Source of the DNA: Thiodiazotropha sp050305635
Lineage (GTDB): Bacteria > Pseudomonadota > Gammaproteobacteria > Chromatiales > Chromatiaceae
Length of the DNA stretch: 64,000 nt
Reading direction: 5' to 3'
NCBI GenBank assembly: GCA_050305635.1
Contig: JBNLFS010000065.1
Coordinates: 55,801-119,800, forward strand
The notes below the pieces were generated by a model. It was not told the DNA's origin, did not search any database, and saw only the letters and a program-made list of their open reading frames with translations. This document shows, piece after piece, positions 38,663 to 47,946 of the stretch (position 1 is the first letter of the stretch; every line of letters begins with the position of its first letter). The translations under genes were made by a program, and so were the position numbers.

Positions 38663-39454
38663 ATGTTCAAGTTAGCTTTGGGTGTGTTTCTGTCCTGTTT
38701 CACGACATTCGCGAATGCCACCGTGGTAGGTGAAGAGGTCAGCTATCGTGCCGGGGACACCCTGATGAAAGGGTATCTGGCCTATGACGATGCCCAGAGC
38801 GGTAAGCGTCCGGGGGTTCTGGTGGTGCACGAATGGTGGGGGCACAACGACTATGCCCGAAGCCGGGCTCGGGAATTGGCGGCAATGGGCTATACCGCAC
38901 TGGCCGTGGACATGTACGGGGACGGAAAAACAGCGGGTCATCCCAAGGACGCGGGCCGCTTTGCCGGGGAGGTGAAGAGCAACATGGCCCAGGCGCAGGC
39001 CCGTTTCGAGGCGGCGATGGCGCGGCTTATGGCCCATGAAACGGTCGCGCCCGACGAGATCTCCGCCATCGGCTACTGTTTCGGTGGCGGCATCGTGCTG
39101 GAAATGGCCCGTCGCGGCGTCGATCTCGATCTGGTTGGGAGTTTTCACGGCAGCCTCGCCCCCTCCGAGCCCGCAAAGAAGGACGGGGTGAAAGCGGAAT
39201 TACTGGTGTTCAACGGGGGCGCGGATCCCTTCGTCAAGCCGGAACAGATCAGTGCTTTCAAAGAGGAGATGGACCGGGCCGGGGTGACCTATCACTTCTA
39301 TGATTACCCGGGAGCGAAACATGCCTTCACCAATCCGGGTGCGGATGATCTGGGCCAGAAATTCGGTCTCCCCCTCGCCTATCAGAAGGAGGCCGACGAA
39401 CAGTCCTGGGCGGTTTTTTCGGACGCCTTGAAACGGGTGTACGGCAAAGACTGA
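38663..39454 (+). CDS. Secreted dienelactone-hydrolase-family protein
   Basis: Alpha/beta hydrolase of the DLH family with a signal peptide, so it works in the periplasm. The ATG at 38663 is chosen because GAGGTGG precedes it and it opens the signal (MFKLALGVFLSCFTTFANA, cleaved near residue 19). In the 263-aa product the Cys-Asp-His triad is C139 (GYCFGGG), D188 (GADPF) and H220 (KHAFTN). The substrate is unknown; classical DLH opens dienelactones of aromatic degradation, but no such genes are nearby. It is convergent with the Cys-rich lipoprotein gene, six bases away. Confidence 0.88.
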   Translation: MFKLALGVFLSCFTTFANATVVGEEVSYRAGDTLMKGYLAYDDAQSGKRPGVLVVHEWWGHNDYARSRARELAAMGYTALAVDMYGDGKTAGHPKDAGRFAGEVKSNMAQAQARFEAAMARLMAHETVAPDEISAIGYCFGGGIVLEMARRGVDLDLVGSFHGSLAPSEPAKKDGVKAELLVFNGGADPFVKPEQISAFKEEMDRAGVTYHFYDYPGAKHAFTNPGADDLGQKFGLPLAYQKEADEQSWAVFSDALKRVYGKD

Positions 39455-39460
39455 GCGTAA

Positions 39461-40237
39461 TCAGTCGCCACTGAAGCCGACGCAATGGACGCGTCGGCAG
39501 ACACTCTCCGCACGGTTGTTGGTATGACCCTCCAGGTAAGCGGCGAACTGCAGCTGATCGGTCGATACCGCATCGCCCGCCAGCAGGCTGGTGAGGGTCT
39601 TCTGCGGCACCTCTCTGAGCCAGGATTGCAGATAGCGCTGCTGTCCGCCCTGTACCTCACAGCGTTCGAGATGCGCCAGCTGGAGCAGCAGTTCATAGGG
39701 GATGCCTGACTGCTCCGCATGGTGCGTCAGGGGCTCACCGGCGGCGCAATAGATCTGCTGACAGTCGGTGAAACAGCCTTTCGAGAGTGCCGTGCTTACC
39801 GCGACGGAGACCCGATCCAGCCTGACCTGCTGGAAATAGGCGTCGAGTTGATGGTGAACGCGCTCCGGCAATGGCTGGGCGCTCCCCTGTTGCCGGGCGC
39901 GGACCAGGTTCACGAACTCCTGGAACTGTTGCACCACCTCCTCTCTCTGATGGAGTGGCTGGCGCACCACGTCATGCACCGCAGGGCGTTCATGCCGGGA
40001 ATCCCGGCAGGCGACAAAGGGCGCTCCGCGCCCCTCGGTGTAGCGCTCGATCACCTCGAAGCCGTAGGGACATTTGTTGCGCGAAACGAAACAGGGCAGA
40101 CGGTTGTTTTCCCGATAGTCGGAGCACTCGGTTACCGCCATCTGGCGGTTACTACGGTTCTGAGAGGTGGGTTCCGCGAAACTGCAGGATGCGAGACCAC
40201 AGCCCAAAATCAACAGTGCGATGTGCCATCTGCGCAT
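39461..40237 (-). CDS. Cysteine-rich lipoprotein, unknown function
   Basis: This 258-aa predicted lipoprotein has lipobox LASC (C18). The mature protein has about a dozen cysteines spread over the chain (for example in the FTDCQQIYC and RRVHCVGF segments), many Gln/His/Arg residues and no recognised domain. It could be a redox- or disulfide-stabilised surface protein. It lies between the dienelactone hydrolase (convergent) and the ppk2 gene. Confidence 0.6.
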   Translation of the reverse strand: MRRWHIALLILGCGLASCSFAEPTSQNRSNRQMAVTECSDYRENNRLPCFVSRNKCPYGFEVIERYTEGRGAPFVACRDSRHERPAVHDVVRQPLHQREEVVQQFQEFVNLVRARQQGSAQPLPERVHHQLDAYFQQVRLDRVSVAVSTALSKGCFTDCQQIYCAAGEPLTHHAEQSGIPYELLLQLAHLERCEVQGGQQRYLQSWLREVPQKTLTSLLAGDAVSTDQLQFAAYLEGHTNNRAESVCRRVHCVGFSGD

Positions 40238-40346
40238 GCGCCGTATCTCCTGGCCAGAGCGGGCCGCTTGTCGTGATTGATTGCCATTAGTATGGTCGGG
40301 GTTGGGGCGGCTGCCAAATCGGAATGAGGGGGACCGAATGTGCCGG

Positions 40347-41231
40347 TTATCCCTGTTTCGGTTCTTTCTCCAGACGGACTCTCATCTCATCGAAACGGAT
40401 TAGGTCGTCCGCGGCCACCTGGGGATACTCCGGCTGCATCGCCTGGAGGGTTTTGCGAATGATGCGGGCGACCTGCCAGCGCATGTAGGGTTTGTTGTCG
40501 GCCGGAATGGCATACCAGGGAGCCCAGGGTTTGGAGGTGGCGGTCAGCATCTCCTGATAGGCCGTCATATACCGATCCCAGTGTTGACGCTCCTCCACAT
40601 CCTTGATGGAAAACTTCCAGTGCTTATGGGCTTCGTCCAGGCGGGAGAGAAAGCGTCTGCGCTGCTCCTCTTTGCTCACATTCAACCAGAATTTGATGAT
40701 CACGGTTCCGTTGCGGGCGAGATGATGCTCATAGTGACGGATCGAGGCGTAGCGCTGTGCCCAGAGTTCCTCGAGGTTATCCGGCAGGGTCAGCCGCTGG
40801 GCCTGCAGATAGTCAGGGTGTACCCGCACCACCAGGGTCTCCTCGTAGTGGCTGCGGTTGAAGATGCCGATGCGTCCCCGTTCCGGCAGGCGCAGGCTGG
40901 TGCGCCAGAGGAAGTCATGATCCAGTTCCAGGGATGAGGGTTGCTTGAAGGAGAATACCTGGCAACCGCTGGGGTCGACCCCGCTCATCACCGAGCGGAT
41001 GGTGCTGTCCTTTCCTGCCGCATCCATGGCCTGAAACACCACCAGCAGCGCGCGCCGGTCTTCCGCATACAGCCTGTGCTGCCAATCATCCAGCTGCGCG
41101 ACCTCCCGGGCCAGGCGCTTCTTGCAGCCCTTCTTTCCGGGTGCGTCAGAAGGGGGGTGAGTGGTAAGACGCTTCGGCAGTCGTTCCTGATCAAAAGGGA
41201 CCAGGAACGGAGAGGAAACAGGCTCGATCAT
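40347..41231 (-). CDS. ppk2: Polyphosphate kinase 2 family protein
   Basis: PPK2-type kinase using polyphosphate to phosphorylate nucleotides. The ATG at 41231 is chosen for its upstream GGAG; the frame extends to 41435 without support. The 294-aa product has the Walker A-like QAMDAAGKDS (67-76, K74), followed by SGVDPSGCQVFSFKQP and RSHYEETLVVRVHP, and lid helices later. All match the PPK2 family fold. Class (ADP- or AMP-forming) cannot be set from reading alone. It lies just downstream of sucCD on the same strand (73-bp gap), so it may be co-transcribed with a nucleotide-generating TCA enzyme. Confidence 0.88.
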   Translation of the reverse strand: MIEPVSSPFLVPFDQERLPKRLTTHPPSDAPGKKGCKKRLAREVAQLDDWQHRLYAEDRRALLVVFQAMDAAGKDSTIRSVMSGVDPSGCQVFSFKQPSSLELDHDFLWRTSLRLPERGRIGIFNRSHYEETLVVRVHPDYLQAQRLTLPDNLEELWAQRYASIRHYEHHLARNGTVIIKFWLNVSKEEQRRRFLSRLDEAHKHWKFSIKDVEERQHWDRYMTAYQEMLTATSKPWAPWYAIPADNKPYMRWQVARIIRKTLQAMQPEYPQVAADDLIRFDEMRVRLEKEPKQG

Positions 41232-41304
41232 AGCTCCGGTCTCCGGGTGGGAAAATCCTGTTGAGGGCGGGAGGGTAGAGGTTGTCGACCTAGGGTGTCT
41301 CCCA

Positions 41305-42174
41305 TTATCCGAGCAACTCCGCCATTCGGCTGCCCATCTCCGCAGGCGAGCGGACCACGTGTGCACCGGCCGCTTCCAGGGCCTGGAATTTCGCCTCCGC
41401 GGTGCCCTTTCCGCCGCTGATGATGGCGCCGGCATGGCCCATGCGCTTACCCGGTGGTGCGGTAACCCCCGCGATATACGCTACCACGGGCTTGTTGACG
41501 TGGGCGCGGATGTACTCCGCGGCCTCCTCCTCGGCGGAGCCGCCGATCTCACCCACCATGATGATGCCCTGGGTCTGATCGTCCGCCTCGAACAGCTTGA
41601 GGCAGTCGATGAAGCTGGTGCCGTTGATCGGGTCGCCACCGAGACCCACGCAGGTACTCTGTCCGAGTCCAGCTTGGGTGGTCTGGTGCACGGCCTCGTA
41701 GGTCAGGGTGCCGGAGCGGGACATGACGCCCACCTTGCCCGGCTGATGAATCGATCCGGGCATGATCCCGATTTTACAGGCGCCCGGGGTGATGATGCCG
41801 GGGCAGTTGGGACCAATAAGCCTCGCGGAGTAGCTCTTCAGGGCCTCTTTAACCTTGAGCATGTCGAGTATGGGTATCCCCTCGGTGATGCAGGCGATGA
41901 TCTCGATGCCCGCATCGGCAGCTTCGATGATTGCGTCGGCTGCAAAGGGTGGCGGCACGTAGATCATGGTGGCCTGGGCGCCGGTGGCCTTCACCGCATC
42001 GTGCACGGTGTCGTAAACGGGCCGCTCAAGGTGGGTCAGCCCCCCTTTCCCGGGGGTCACGCCCCCTACCAGTTGCGTGCCATAGGCGATCGCCTGCTCT
42101 GAGTGAAAGGTGCCCTGCTTGCCTGTGAAACCCTGGCAGATAACCCGGGTGCTGCTGTCGACGAGTATGCTCAT
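41305..42174 (-). CDS. sucD: Succinyl-CoA synthetase alpha subunit
   Basis: ADP/GDP-forming succinyl-CoA ligase of the TCA cycle. The 289-aa alpha subunit has the CoA-binding N-terminal domain with QGFTGKQGTFHSEQAIAYG and the phosphorylated catalytic H247 within GHAGAI. GPNCPGIITP and VGEIGGSAEEEAA are conserved phosphate-binding segments. It lies 75 bp downstream of sucC. The operon contains only these two TCA genes and ppk2; sucAB are elsewhere or absent. Confidence 0.96.
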   Translation of the reverse strand: MSILVDSSTRVICQGFTGKQGTFHSEQAIAYGTQLVGGVTPGKGGLTHLERPVYDTVHDAVKATGAQATMIYVPPPFAADAIIEAADAGIEIIACITEGIPILDMLKVKEALKSYSARLIGPNCPGIITPGACKIGIMPGSIHQPGKVGVMSRSGTLTYEAVHQTTQAGLGQSTCVGLGGDPINGTSFIDCLKLFEADDQTQGIIMVGEIGGSAEEEAAEYIRAHVNKPVVAYIAGVTAPPGKRMGHAGAIISGGKGTAEAKFQALEAAGAHVVRSPAEMGSRMAELLG

Positions 42175-42249
42175 GCGCTACGTTCCTGGACTGAGAAAGT
42201 CATTCTGGATGGTGATGTGATGGTGCCGTTGCGAGTTGCTCAAGGTCCG

Positions 42250-43410
42250 TCATTTTACCGCCGATACCGCCTTGCGGGCCGCCTCGGTGAAGTCATGCGC
42301 CGTAATGAAATCGAGACCGCTGGTGGCCAGCATGTCCAGCCCCTGCTGGGCGTTGGTGCCTTCCAGCCGCACCACCACGGGCACGGAAACCTTGATACTG
42401 CGCGCCGCGGTGATGATGCCTTCCGCGATCAGGTCACAACGCACGATGCCGCCGAAAATGTTCACCAGGACTGCGCGCACTTTGTCATCACTGAGAATGA
42501 GTTTGAAGGCCTCGGTGACCCGTTCCGCGGTGGTGCCGCCGCCCACCTCCAGGAAGTTCGCGGGTTCGCCCCCCTGTAGCTTGACCATGTCCATGGTGGC
42601 CATGGCCAGGCCTGCGCCATTGACCATGCAACCGATGGAGCCGTCCAGGGTGATGTAGTTGAGATCGTGTTCGGCGGCGGCGGCCTCTTTCTCGTCCTCC
42701 TGGGTGCGATCGCGCAGGGCGAGCAGGTCTTGATGACGATACAGTGCGTTGCCGTCCAGGTTGATCTTCGCGTCCAGGGCCACCAGGCCGCCCTGCGAGG
42801 TAACGATGAGCGGGTTGATCTCGATCAGGCTGACATCCTTCTCGGTATAGAGCCGGTAGAGCGACATCATGATCTTGGAAAAGGATTTGATCTGATCCCC
42901 TTGCAGGCCCAGGCCGAAGGCGAGTTTACGGCACTGGTAGGGGAGCATGCCGGTGGCCGGATTGACTGTGGTGGTGAGGATCTTTTCCGGTGTTTCGGCG
43001 GCAACCTCCTCGATATTCATGCCGCCGGCCGATGAGGCCATGAAAACCACCTGGGACTGGGACCGGTCGAGCAGTGCGCCCAGGTAGAGTTCCCGGGTGA
43101 TATCACTCCCCTGCTCCACCAGCACGTTGTGCACCGGTAGTCCCTGTGGGCCGGTCTGGTGGGTCACCAGGGTCATCCCGATCAGGGAGCGGGCGGCCTG
43201 TTCGACCTCGTCCAGGCTGCGGGCCAGTAACACTCCCCCCGCTTTGCCGCGACCGCCGGTGTGAGCCTGGGCCTTGACCACCCAGAGGGTGCCGCCCAGT
43301 TCCTGGGCAGCGGTGCGCGCCTCGCTCGGACTGGATGCCGCCTGACCCGCCGGGACTGGAATGCCGTAGCTTCTGAAGAGGGATTTTGCCTGATATTCGT
43401 GAAGATTCAT
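42250..43410 (-). CDS. sucC: Succinyl-CoA synthetase beta subunit
   Basis: Nucleotide-binding subunit of succinyl-CoA ligase. The 386-aa protein has the N-terminal MNLHEYQAKSLFRSYGIPVP ATP-grasp motif, the LGALLDRSQSQVVFMASSAGGMNIEEVA region, and the C-terminal NIFGGIVRCDLIAEGI and RLEGTNAQQGLDML catalytic segments. It is the first gene of the sucC-sucD(-ppk2) unit. The promoter probably lies in the AT-rich DNA just upstream (43440-43500). Confidence 0.96.
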   Translation of the reverse strand: MNLHEYQAKSLFRSYGIPVPAGQAASSPSEARTAAQELGGTLWVVKAQAHTGGRGKAGGVLLARSLDEVEQAARSLIGMTLVTHQTGPQGLPVHNVLVEQGSDITRELYLGALLDRSQSQVVFMASSAGGMNIEEVAAETPEKILTTTVNPATGMLPYQCRKLAFGLGLQGDQIKSFSKIMMSLYRLYTEKDVSLIEINPLIVTSQGGLVALDAKINLDGNALYRHQDLLALRDRTQEDEKEAAAAEHDLNYITLDGSIGCMVNGAGLAMATMDMVKLQGGEPANFLEVGGGTTAERVTEAFKLILSDDKVRAVLVNIFGGIVRCDLIAEGIITAARSIKVSVPVVVRLEGTNAQQGLDMLATSGLDFITAHDFTEAARKAVSAVK

Positions 43411-43976
43411 GGTTCCGCCTCGGTGCTGAGCAGGAATGCGTGGGTGATTATGATTGTATAAGCTGAAATTATGGTCAATCTGTCTGACGATTTATAGTGC
43501 TGTGCACAAAAAATTCACTTCAGGATGCTTTCAGGTCCGGATATTTAATTAGTGCACGAATTGATTCATGTTCAGGTAGCGAGGTGACTAAAAGCTATAA
43601 GTGTGGAAATAGGCAACAAATAGATACTATATGTTGCTATATGCAGCTAAACGATCCATTTAGGTCGGTCGGGCCTGATTTTTGATCCAGGTTGGTTTTT
43701 GCTGATTGCTTCAGAATTTGTTAGGGTTTGCGCCCCCGTGGTGCTGCCGGATCTTCCCGGGCGAGCACTGGATCGGGTCAATTTCAGGCTGTCACCGACC
43801 GTTCCGTGGATGCTCCGGCGAGTGTGGCTCATCGATTCAAATGCTGACATAAGACGATCTATTGAGCGCCGCGAAGGCATCACCGCGGCATACGGTTTGT
43901 ATTCCGTGCACTCATCCATTGGGAGGATGCTCTGTCTGCGTGCGCTGGGATTGTCCTCACTTCCAGGGAGAAATGC
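43411..43976. other. AT-rich intergenic region, no gene
   Basis: This 566-bp gap lies between the divergent sucC and KamA-like genes. The part 43420-43690 is markedly AT-rich and may hold the sucCD promoter. The small palindrome TGTGCACA lies at 43501-43508. Open frames 43647-43988 and 43699-44181 are shadows without ribosome-binding sites. Confidence 0.45.
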
Positions 43977-45332
43977 ATGCCACCTCAATCATCCGTGTCT
44001 CGAGCGAATTTCCACAGTGTGGCGCTCTCGAATTCGCCACAACCGTTCCGTGTCTATACCGCCAGGGATCTGCGGAGTATTCCACAGCTGCAGCAACTGC
44101 CGGAGGCCACGCGCTTTGAGATGCAGGTGGTGGCTTCGGTCCTGCCGTTCCGGGTCAACGACTATGTGGTGCGGGAATTGATCGACTGGAAGCAAGTCCC
44201 CAAGGATCCTCTATTTCAACTCACTTTCCCGCAGAAGGGGATGCTCTCCGAGACGCACTACAATCGCATGGCAATGGCGTTGCGATCCGGCCTCGACGAC
44301 GCGGGACTGCGTCAAATTGCCCAGGATATTCGCGCCAGTCTCAATCCGCATCCTGCGGGCCAACTGGGTAAAAACCTGCCCTGTGACGCCCAGGGCAATC
44401 CATTGAGCGGGATTCAGCATAAATACCGTGAAACCGTGCTGTTCTTTCCGAGTCAGGGGCAGACCTGCCACAGCTATTGCAGCTTCTGTTTCCGCTGGGC
44501 TCAGTTCGTGGGTGACAAATCCCTGCGTATATCGAGTACCGAAGTGGAGCGGCTGTACGACTATCTGCGAGACCACGATGAGGTGACTGATCTGTTGCTC
44601 ACCGGTGGGGATCCGATGGTGATGAAAAGTCGTCAGCTCAGACGTTACCTGGAGCCGTTGCTGCAACCCGAATTCGCCCATGTGCAGACACTGCGTATCG
44701 GTACCAAGGCCCTGACATTCTGGCCGCAGCGTTTTATCACCGATGAGGATTCAGAGGAGTTGATCGATCTGCTTCGGCAACTGGTTCGGGCTGGGAAGCA
44801 TGTGGCGATCATGGCCCATTTCAACCACTGGCGGGAACTGCAGACAGACATTGCTCGGGCCGCGGTACATCGACTGAGAGCGGCGGGCGTGGAGATTCGC
44901 AGTCAGGGGCCGCTGCTGGCGCATATCAATGATGATGCCCAGGATTGGGCGCGCCTGTGGGAGGAACAGGTCAGACATGGCATCGTGCCTTACTACTTTT
45001 TCGTCGAGCGGGATACCGGGGCGAGAAACTATTTCGAGGTGCCCCTGGTGCGGGCCTGGGAGATCTATCGCGACGCGGTTCAGCAGGTATCGGGTCTGGG
45101 GCGTACCGCCCGGGGTCCCAGTATGAGCGCTGATCCGGGTAAGGTGGAAATTCAGGGCGTTACCCAGGTCAATGGTCAAAAGGCCTTTGTGCTGCGTTAC
45201 ATCCAGGCCCGGGATCCCTCACTCGTACAGCAGCCCTTCTTTGCCCGGTATGACGAGCAGGCGACCTGGTTCGATCAGTTGCAGCCATTCGATGCGGATT
45301 CCCGCCGTTTTTTTCAGGGTGTTTCGGACTAG
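43977..45332 (+). CDS. KamA-family radical SAM protein (lysine 2,3-aminomutase-like)
   Basis: Radical SAM, PLP-dependent aminomutase family. The 451-aa protein has the cluster motif C164-x3-C168-x2-C171 (CHSYCSFC), a GGDPMVM turn as in the SAM-binding GGDPLVL-type motif, and a late SADPGKVEI segment. Its lysine is the likely PLP anchor. The IQHKYRETVLFFPSQGQTC entry to the cluster is characteristic of the KamA/EpmB superfamily. EpmB is shorter and usually next to efp; no efp is nearby, and no lysine-fermentation genes either. The substrate is unknown. The ATG at 43977 follows GGGAGAA. The protein is longer than EpmB (about 340 aa) and near LAM length. Confidence 0.85.
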   Translation: MPPQSSVSRANFHSVALSNSPQPFRVYTARDLRSIPQLQQLPEATRFEMQVVASVLPFRVNDYVVRELIDWKQVPKDPLFQLTFPQKGMLSETHYNRMAMALRSGLDDAGLRQIAQDIRASLNPHPAGQLGKNLPCDAQGNPLSGIQHKYRETVLFFPSQGQTCHSYCSFCFRWAQFVGDKSLRISSTEVERLYDYLRDHDEVTDLLLTGGDPMVMKSRQLRRYLEPLLQPEFAHVQTLRIGTKALTFWPQRFITDEDSEELIDLLRQLVRAGKHVAIMAHFNHWRELQTDIARAAVHRLRAAGVEIRSQGPLLAHINDDAQDWARLWEEQVRHGIVPYYFFVERDTGARNYFEVPLVRAWEIYRDAVQQVSGLGRTARGPSMSADPGKVEIQGVTQVNGQKAFVLRYIQARDPSLVQQPFFARYDEQATWFDQLQPFDADSRRFFQGVSD

Positions 45333-45738
45333 TTTCAACGGGCGCCGGCAATCCAGATCGTTAATAGTGACCATTGACAGAATCGGGTTGATGCGGTCTG
45401 TAAACCCTGCCATATTTGTGGAGGCATAAAATAATTATATAAAAAGGCAAGGCAGGCTCGTGACGATCGGTGTGGCTCAAGGGTATTGTGGGAATCGGCT
45501 GATTAGGCGCTGTATCGCATACCACCCGAAACCGCGCGGTGCTGGCAACTGCCTGAGTTGTCGGGTAAGGGATGTTCATCCCCGTGAGCTTTGAGTCCCA
45601 TAGGTTCACGCTATTCCATGGGTAGAAATGACAACGATTCTCGATAACAGTCTTCGGACTGTGTGGCTGGCCTTTTGAATTGAAACGTCATATCGTGTCG
45701 GTTCACAGGTCGGATTGCAGTTACTTGCGGAGTTCACC
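45333..45738. other. Intergenic region upstream of gltA
   Basis: This 406-bp gap contains an AT-rich stretch (45428-45445, ATAATTATATAAAA) that may be the gltA promoter. No gene is seen. The frame 45361-45609 on the minus strand is not supported. Confidence 0.45.
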
Positions 45739-47040
45739 ATGGCTGAAAATCAAAAAACCTACACCTTGACGAACGATGAGACTGGGGTATCGGTCAAACT
45801 GCCTGTGATCGAATCGGTACAGGGGCCGCCGGCCATCGATGTCTCATCCCTGTACAAAGATGCAGGCGTCTTCACCTACGATCCCGGCTTCATGTCCACC
45901 GCGAGCTGTAAGAGCAAGATCACCTTTATCCAGGGTGAAGTGGGCATTCTCGAGTATCGGGGCATTCCGATCGAACAGTTGGCGAACGGTGGGGACTTTA
46001 TAGAAACCGCCTATTTGCTGCTCAACAATGAACTGCCCAATCGCTCACAGCTTGCCGATTTCAACAAGCTGATCAGCCGGCATACCATGTTGAATGAAAC
46101 CCTGAAACACTTTTTTGGCGGGTTTCATTACGATGCGCATCCCATGGCGATCATGGTGGGTGTGGTGGGTTCGCTGTCCGCGTTCTACCACGATTCGCTG
46201 GATATCAACGATCCGGAACAGCGTCAGGTCGCCGCGCACCGGTTGATCGCGAAAATGCCGACCATCGCCGCAGCGAGCTACAAGCACAACATCGGCGAGC
46301 CGATCATGTATCCGCGCAACGATCTTTCATACTGCGCCAATCTACTGCACATGATGTACGCCACGCCCTGCGAGGAGTACCACGTCGACCCGATTGCTGA
46401 GAAGGCCCTCAACCTCCTCTTCATATTGCATGCGGATCACGAGCAGAACGCCAGTACCTCCACTGTTCGTCTGGCAGGCAGCTCCCTGGCCAATCCCTTC
46501 GCCTGTATCGCGGCGGGTATCGCCTCCCTGTGGGGGCCGGCCCATGGCGGCGCCAACGAGGCCGTACTGGATATGCTGGCGGAAATCGGCGATGTCTCGC
46601 AGATCGATAAGTACATTGCCAAGGCAAAAGACAAGGACGACGGGTTCCGTTTGATGGGATTCGGCCATCGCGTCTACAAGAAATACGATCCCCGTGCCGG
46701 GATCATACGGGATGTCTGTCACCAGGTGCTGGAACGGCTTGCCGATACCAGTAACCCCATGTTCGAGCTGGCTCAGCGGCTGGAGGAGATCGCGCTCAAC
46801 GATGAGTATTTCATCGAACGCAAACTCTATCCGAATGTGGATTTCTATTCCGGTATCATCTATCGGGCGCTGGGCATTCCCAACAACATGTTCACGGTGA
46901 TGTTCGCCATCGCCCGTACCGTAGGCTGGGTTGCCCACTGGTTGGAGATGATGGATGACCCGCGGCAAAAAATCGGTCGGCCCCGGCAGATCTACCAGGG
47001 TTATCGGCGCCGGGACTACGTGCCTCTGGATAAACGCTGA
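45739..47040 (+). CDS. gltA: Citrate synthase, type II
   Basis: Condenses oxaloacetate and acetyl-CoA at the entry to the TCA cycle. The ATG at 45739 is used because GCGGAG lies upstream; the frame opens eight codons earlier. The 433-aa product has catalytic H269 (GPAHGGANE), H310 (GFGHRVYK) and D368 (NVDFYSG), matching H264, H305 and D362 of E. coli. The long N-terminal domain and length mark the NADH-sensitive hexameric type. It is monocistronic and not linked to other TCA genes. Confidence 0.96.
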   Translation: MAENQKTYTLTNDETGVSVKLPVIESVQGPPAIDVSSLYKDAGVFTYDPGFMSTASCKSKITFIQGEVGILEYRGIPIEQLANGGDFIETAYLLLNNELPNRSQLADFNKLISRHTMLNETLKHFFGGFHYDAHPMAIMVGVVGSLSAFYHDSLDINDPEQRQVAAHRLIAKMPTIAAASYKHNIGEPIMYPRNDLSYCANLLHMMYATPCEEYHVDPIAEKALNLLFILHADHEQNASTSTVRLAGSSLANPFACIAAGIASLWGPAHGGANEAVLDMLAEIGDVSQIDKYIAKAKDKDDGFRLMGFGHRVYKKYDPRAGIIRDVCHQVLERLADTSNPMFELAQRLEEIALNDEYFIERKLYPNVDFYSGIIYRALGIPNNMFTVMFAIARTVGWVAHWLEMMDDPRQKIGRPRQIYQGYRRRDYVPLDKR

Positions 47041-47060
47041 GGATTTAGTTTTACTCCGCC

Positions 47061-47660
47061 TCAGCAGGCGGCCATTAGGGTTTCCAACTGCTTCAGGTTG
47101 ACCCGTTCCTGGGGTCGGTTGTCGAGAGGTCCCAGGGGGCGTCTCCGTGCATGTTGAGTGGGTAGCACGATGAGATCGAAGCGCACATCGTTGGCGCTGA
47201 ACTGGAAGCAGGGATAGTGTTCCCTATGCCCGTCGCTGAAACTCAACAGACGCTGTTTTTCGCTCCAGGGTATATGCAGATCACTCAGTGCAAACAGCAC
47301 ATCCTCCGGGGTGTCCGCGTAGAGATGCAGTTCCACGTGGCTGTTGATATCCGCCGTGCCATCCAGAACCGGCCCTGCCAGTTGTGGATGAAACGGCTGC
47401 AGTGAGCGCATCGCTTCCACGGCGTTCTGGCGCAACGTCCACAGGGCATCGGTCTGTGCCTCGCCCCTGATCAGGCGTTGCTGTTCCCGCAAGGCTTCGT
47501 CAATCTCCTGATGCGTCGGCATGAGTTGCGGCCGGGTGACTCCATATTTGGCTGCCGCCTTGCGACAGGCGTAACTGATGTTATCCGAGCGCAATTCGGT
47601 GAGAATGCGGGCGGCTTCGTAAGCGATGCGACGCTGGAGTTCGCGATTTCGGTGGTTCAT
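47061..47660 (-). CDS. Conserved hypothetical protein
   Basis: This 199-aa cytoplasmic protein is of a conserved proteobacterial family without known function. The N-terminal half is basic and helical (MNHRNRELQRRIAYEAARIL, RKAAAKYGVTRPQLMP). The second half has a mixed fold with GPVLDGTADINSHVELHLYADTPEDVLFALSDL and a RFDLIVLP strand, followed by PLDNRPQERVNL. It is not a clear enzyme; a nucleotidyltransferase-like fold has been assigned to some relatives, as I recall, but no catalytic motif is visible here. It is convergent with gltA. Confidence 0.65.
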   Translation of the reverse strand: MNHRNRELQRRIAYEAARILTELRSDNISYACRKAAAKYGVTRPQLMPTHQEIDEALREQQRLIRGEAQTDALWTLRQNAVEAMRSLQPFHPQLAGPVLDGTADINSHVELHLYADTPEDVLFALSDLHIPWSEKQRLLSFSDGHREHYPCFQFSANDVRFDLIVLPTQHARRRPLGPLDNRPQERVNLKQLETLMAAC

Positions 47661-47828
47661 GATGAGCGGTACCCGTTATCTCGTATCAGACTCTGGTCGC
47701 GAACCGGCGGTTCCCCGGGCGTCAGTATGGGACACTACACTAGCGCATCCTGCCTGACGGCATAGTAGCGGAAGCCACTCGATTCAGGGAAGACCCGGGA
47801 ACCCGAGAGACGGGATTCCCGGATTCAG

Positions 47829-47935
47829 CAGGCTGTTGAAATTCGCTCAAACGAGTGCGAGATAAGGCGAAAACCGTCGAAAAAGCACAGTTTACTGAAG
47901 TAAATGAGCATTTTGAGGCGGTTTTCAACAGCCTG
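47829..47935. repeat. 107-bp palindromic MITE-like element with 13-bp inverted ends
   Basis: Ends CAGGCTGTTGAAA (47829-47841) and TTTCAACAGCCTG (47923-47935) are perfect inverted repeats. Inside, AAAACCGTC pairs with GAGGCGGTTTT, and AAAAGCACAGTTTACT pairs imperfectly with AGTAAATGAGCATTTT, so nearly the whole element folds into one long hairpin. It lies at the 3' end of mrcA. Related ends occur at 10700-10716 (exact 17 bp) and about 12267-12296. No transposase is present. Confidence 0.7.
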
Positions 47936-47946
47936 TTAAGGGAGGG

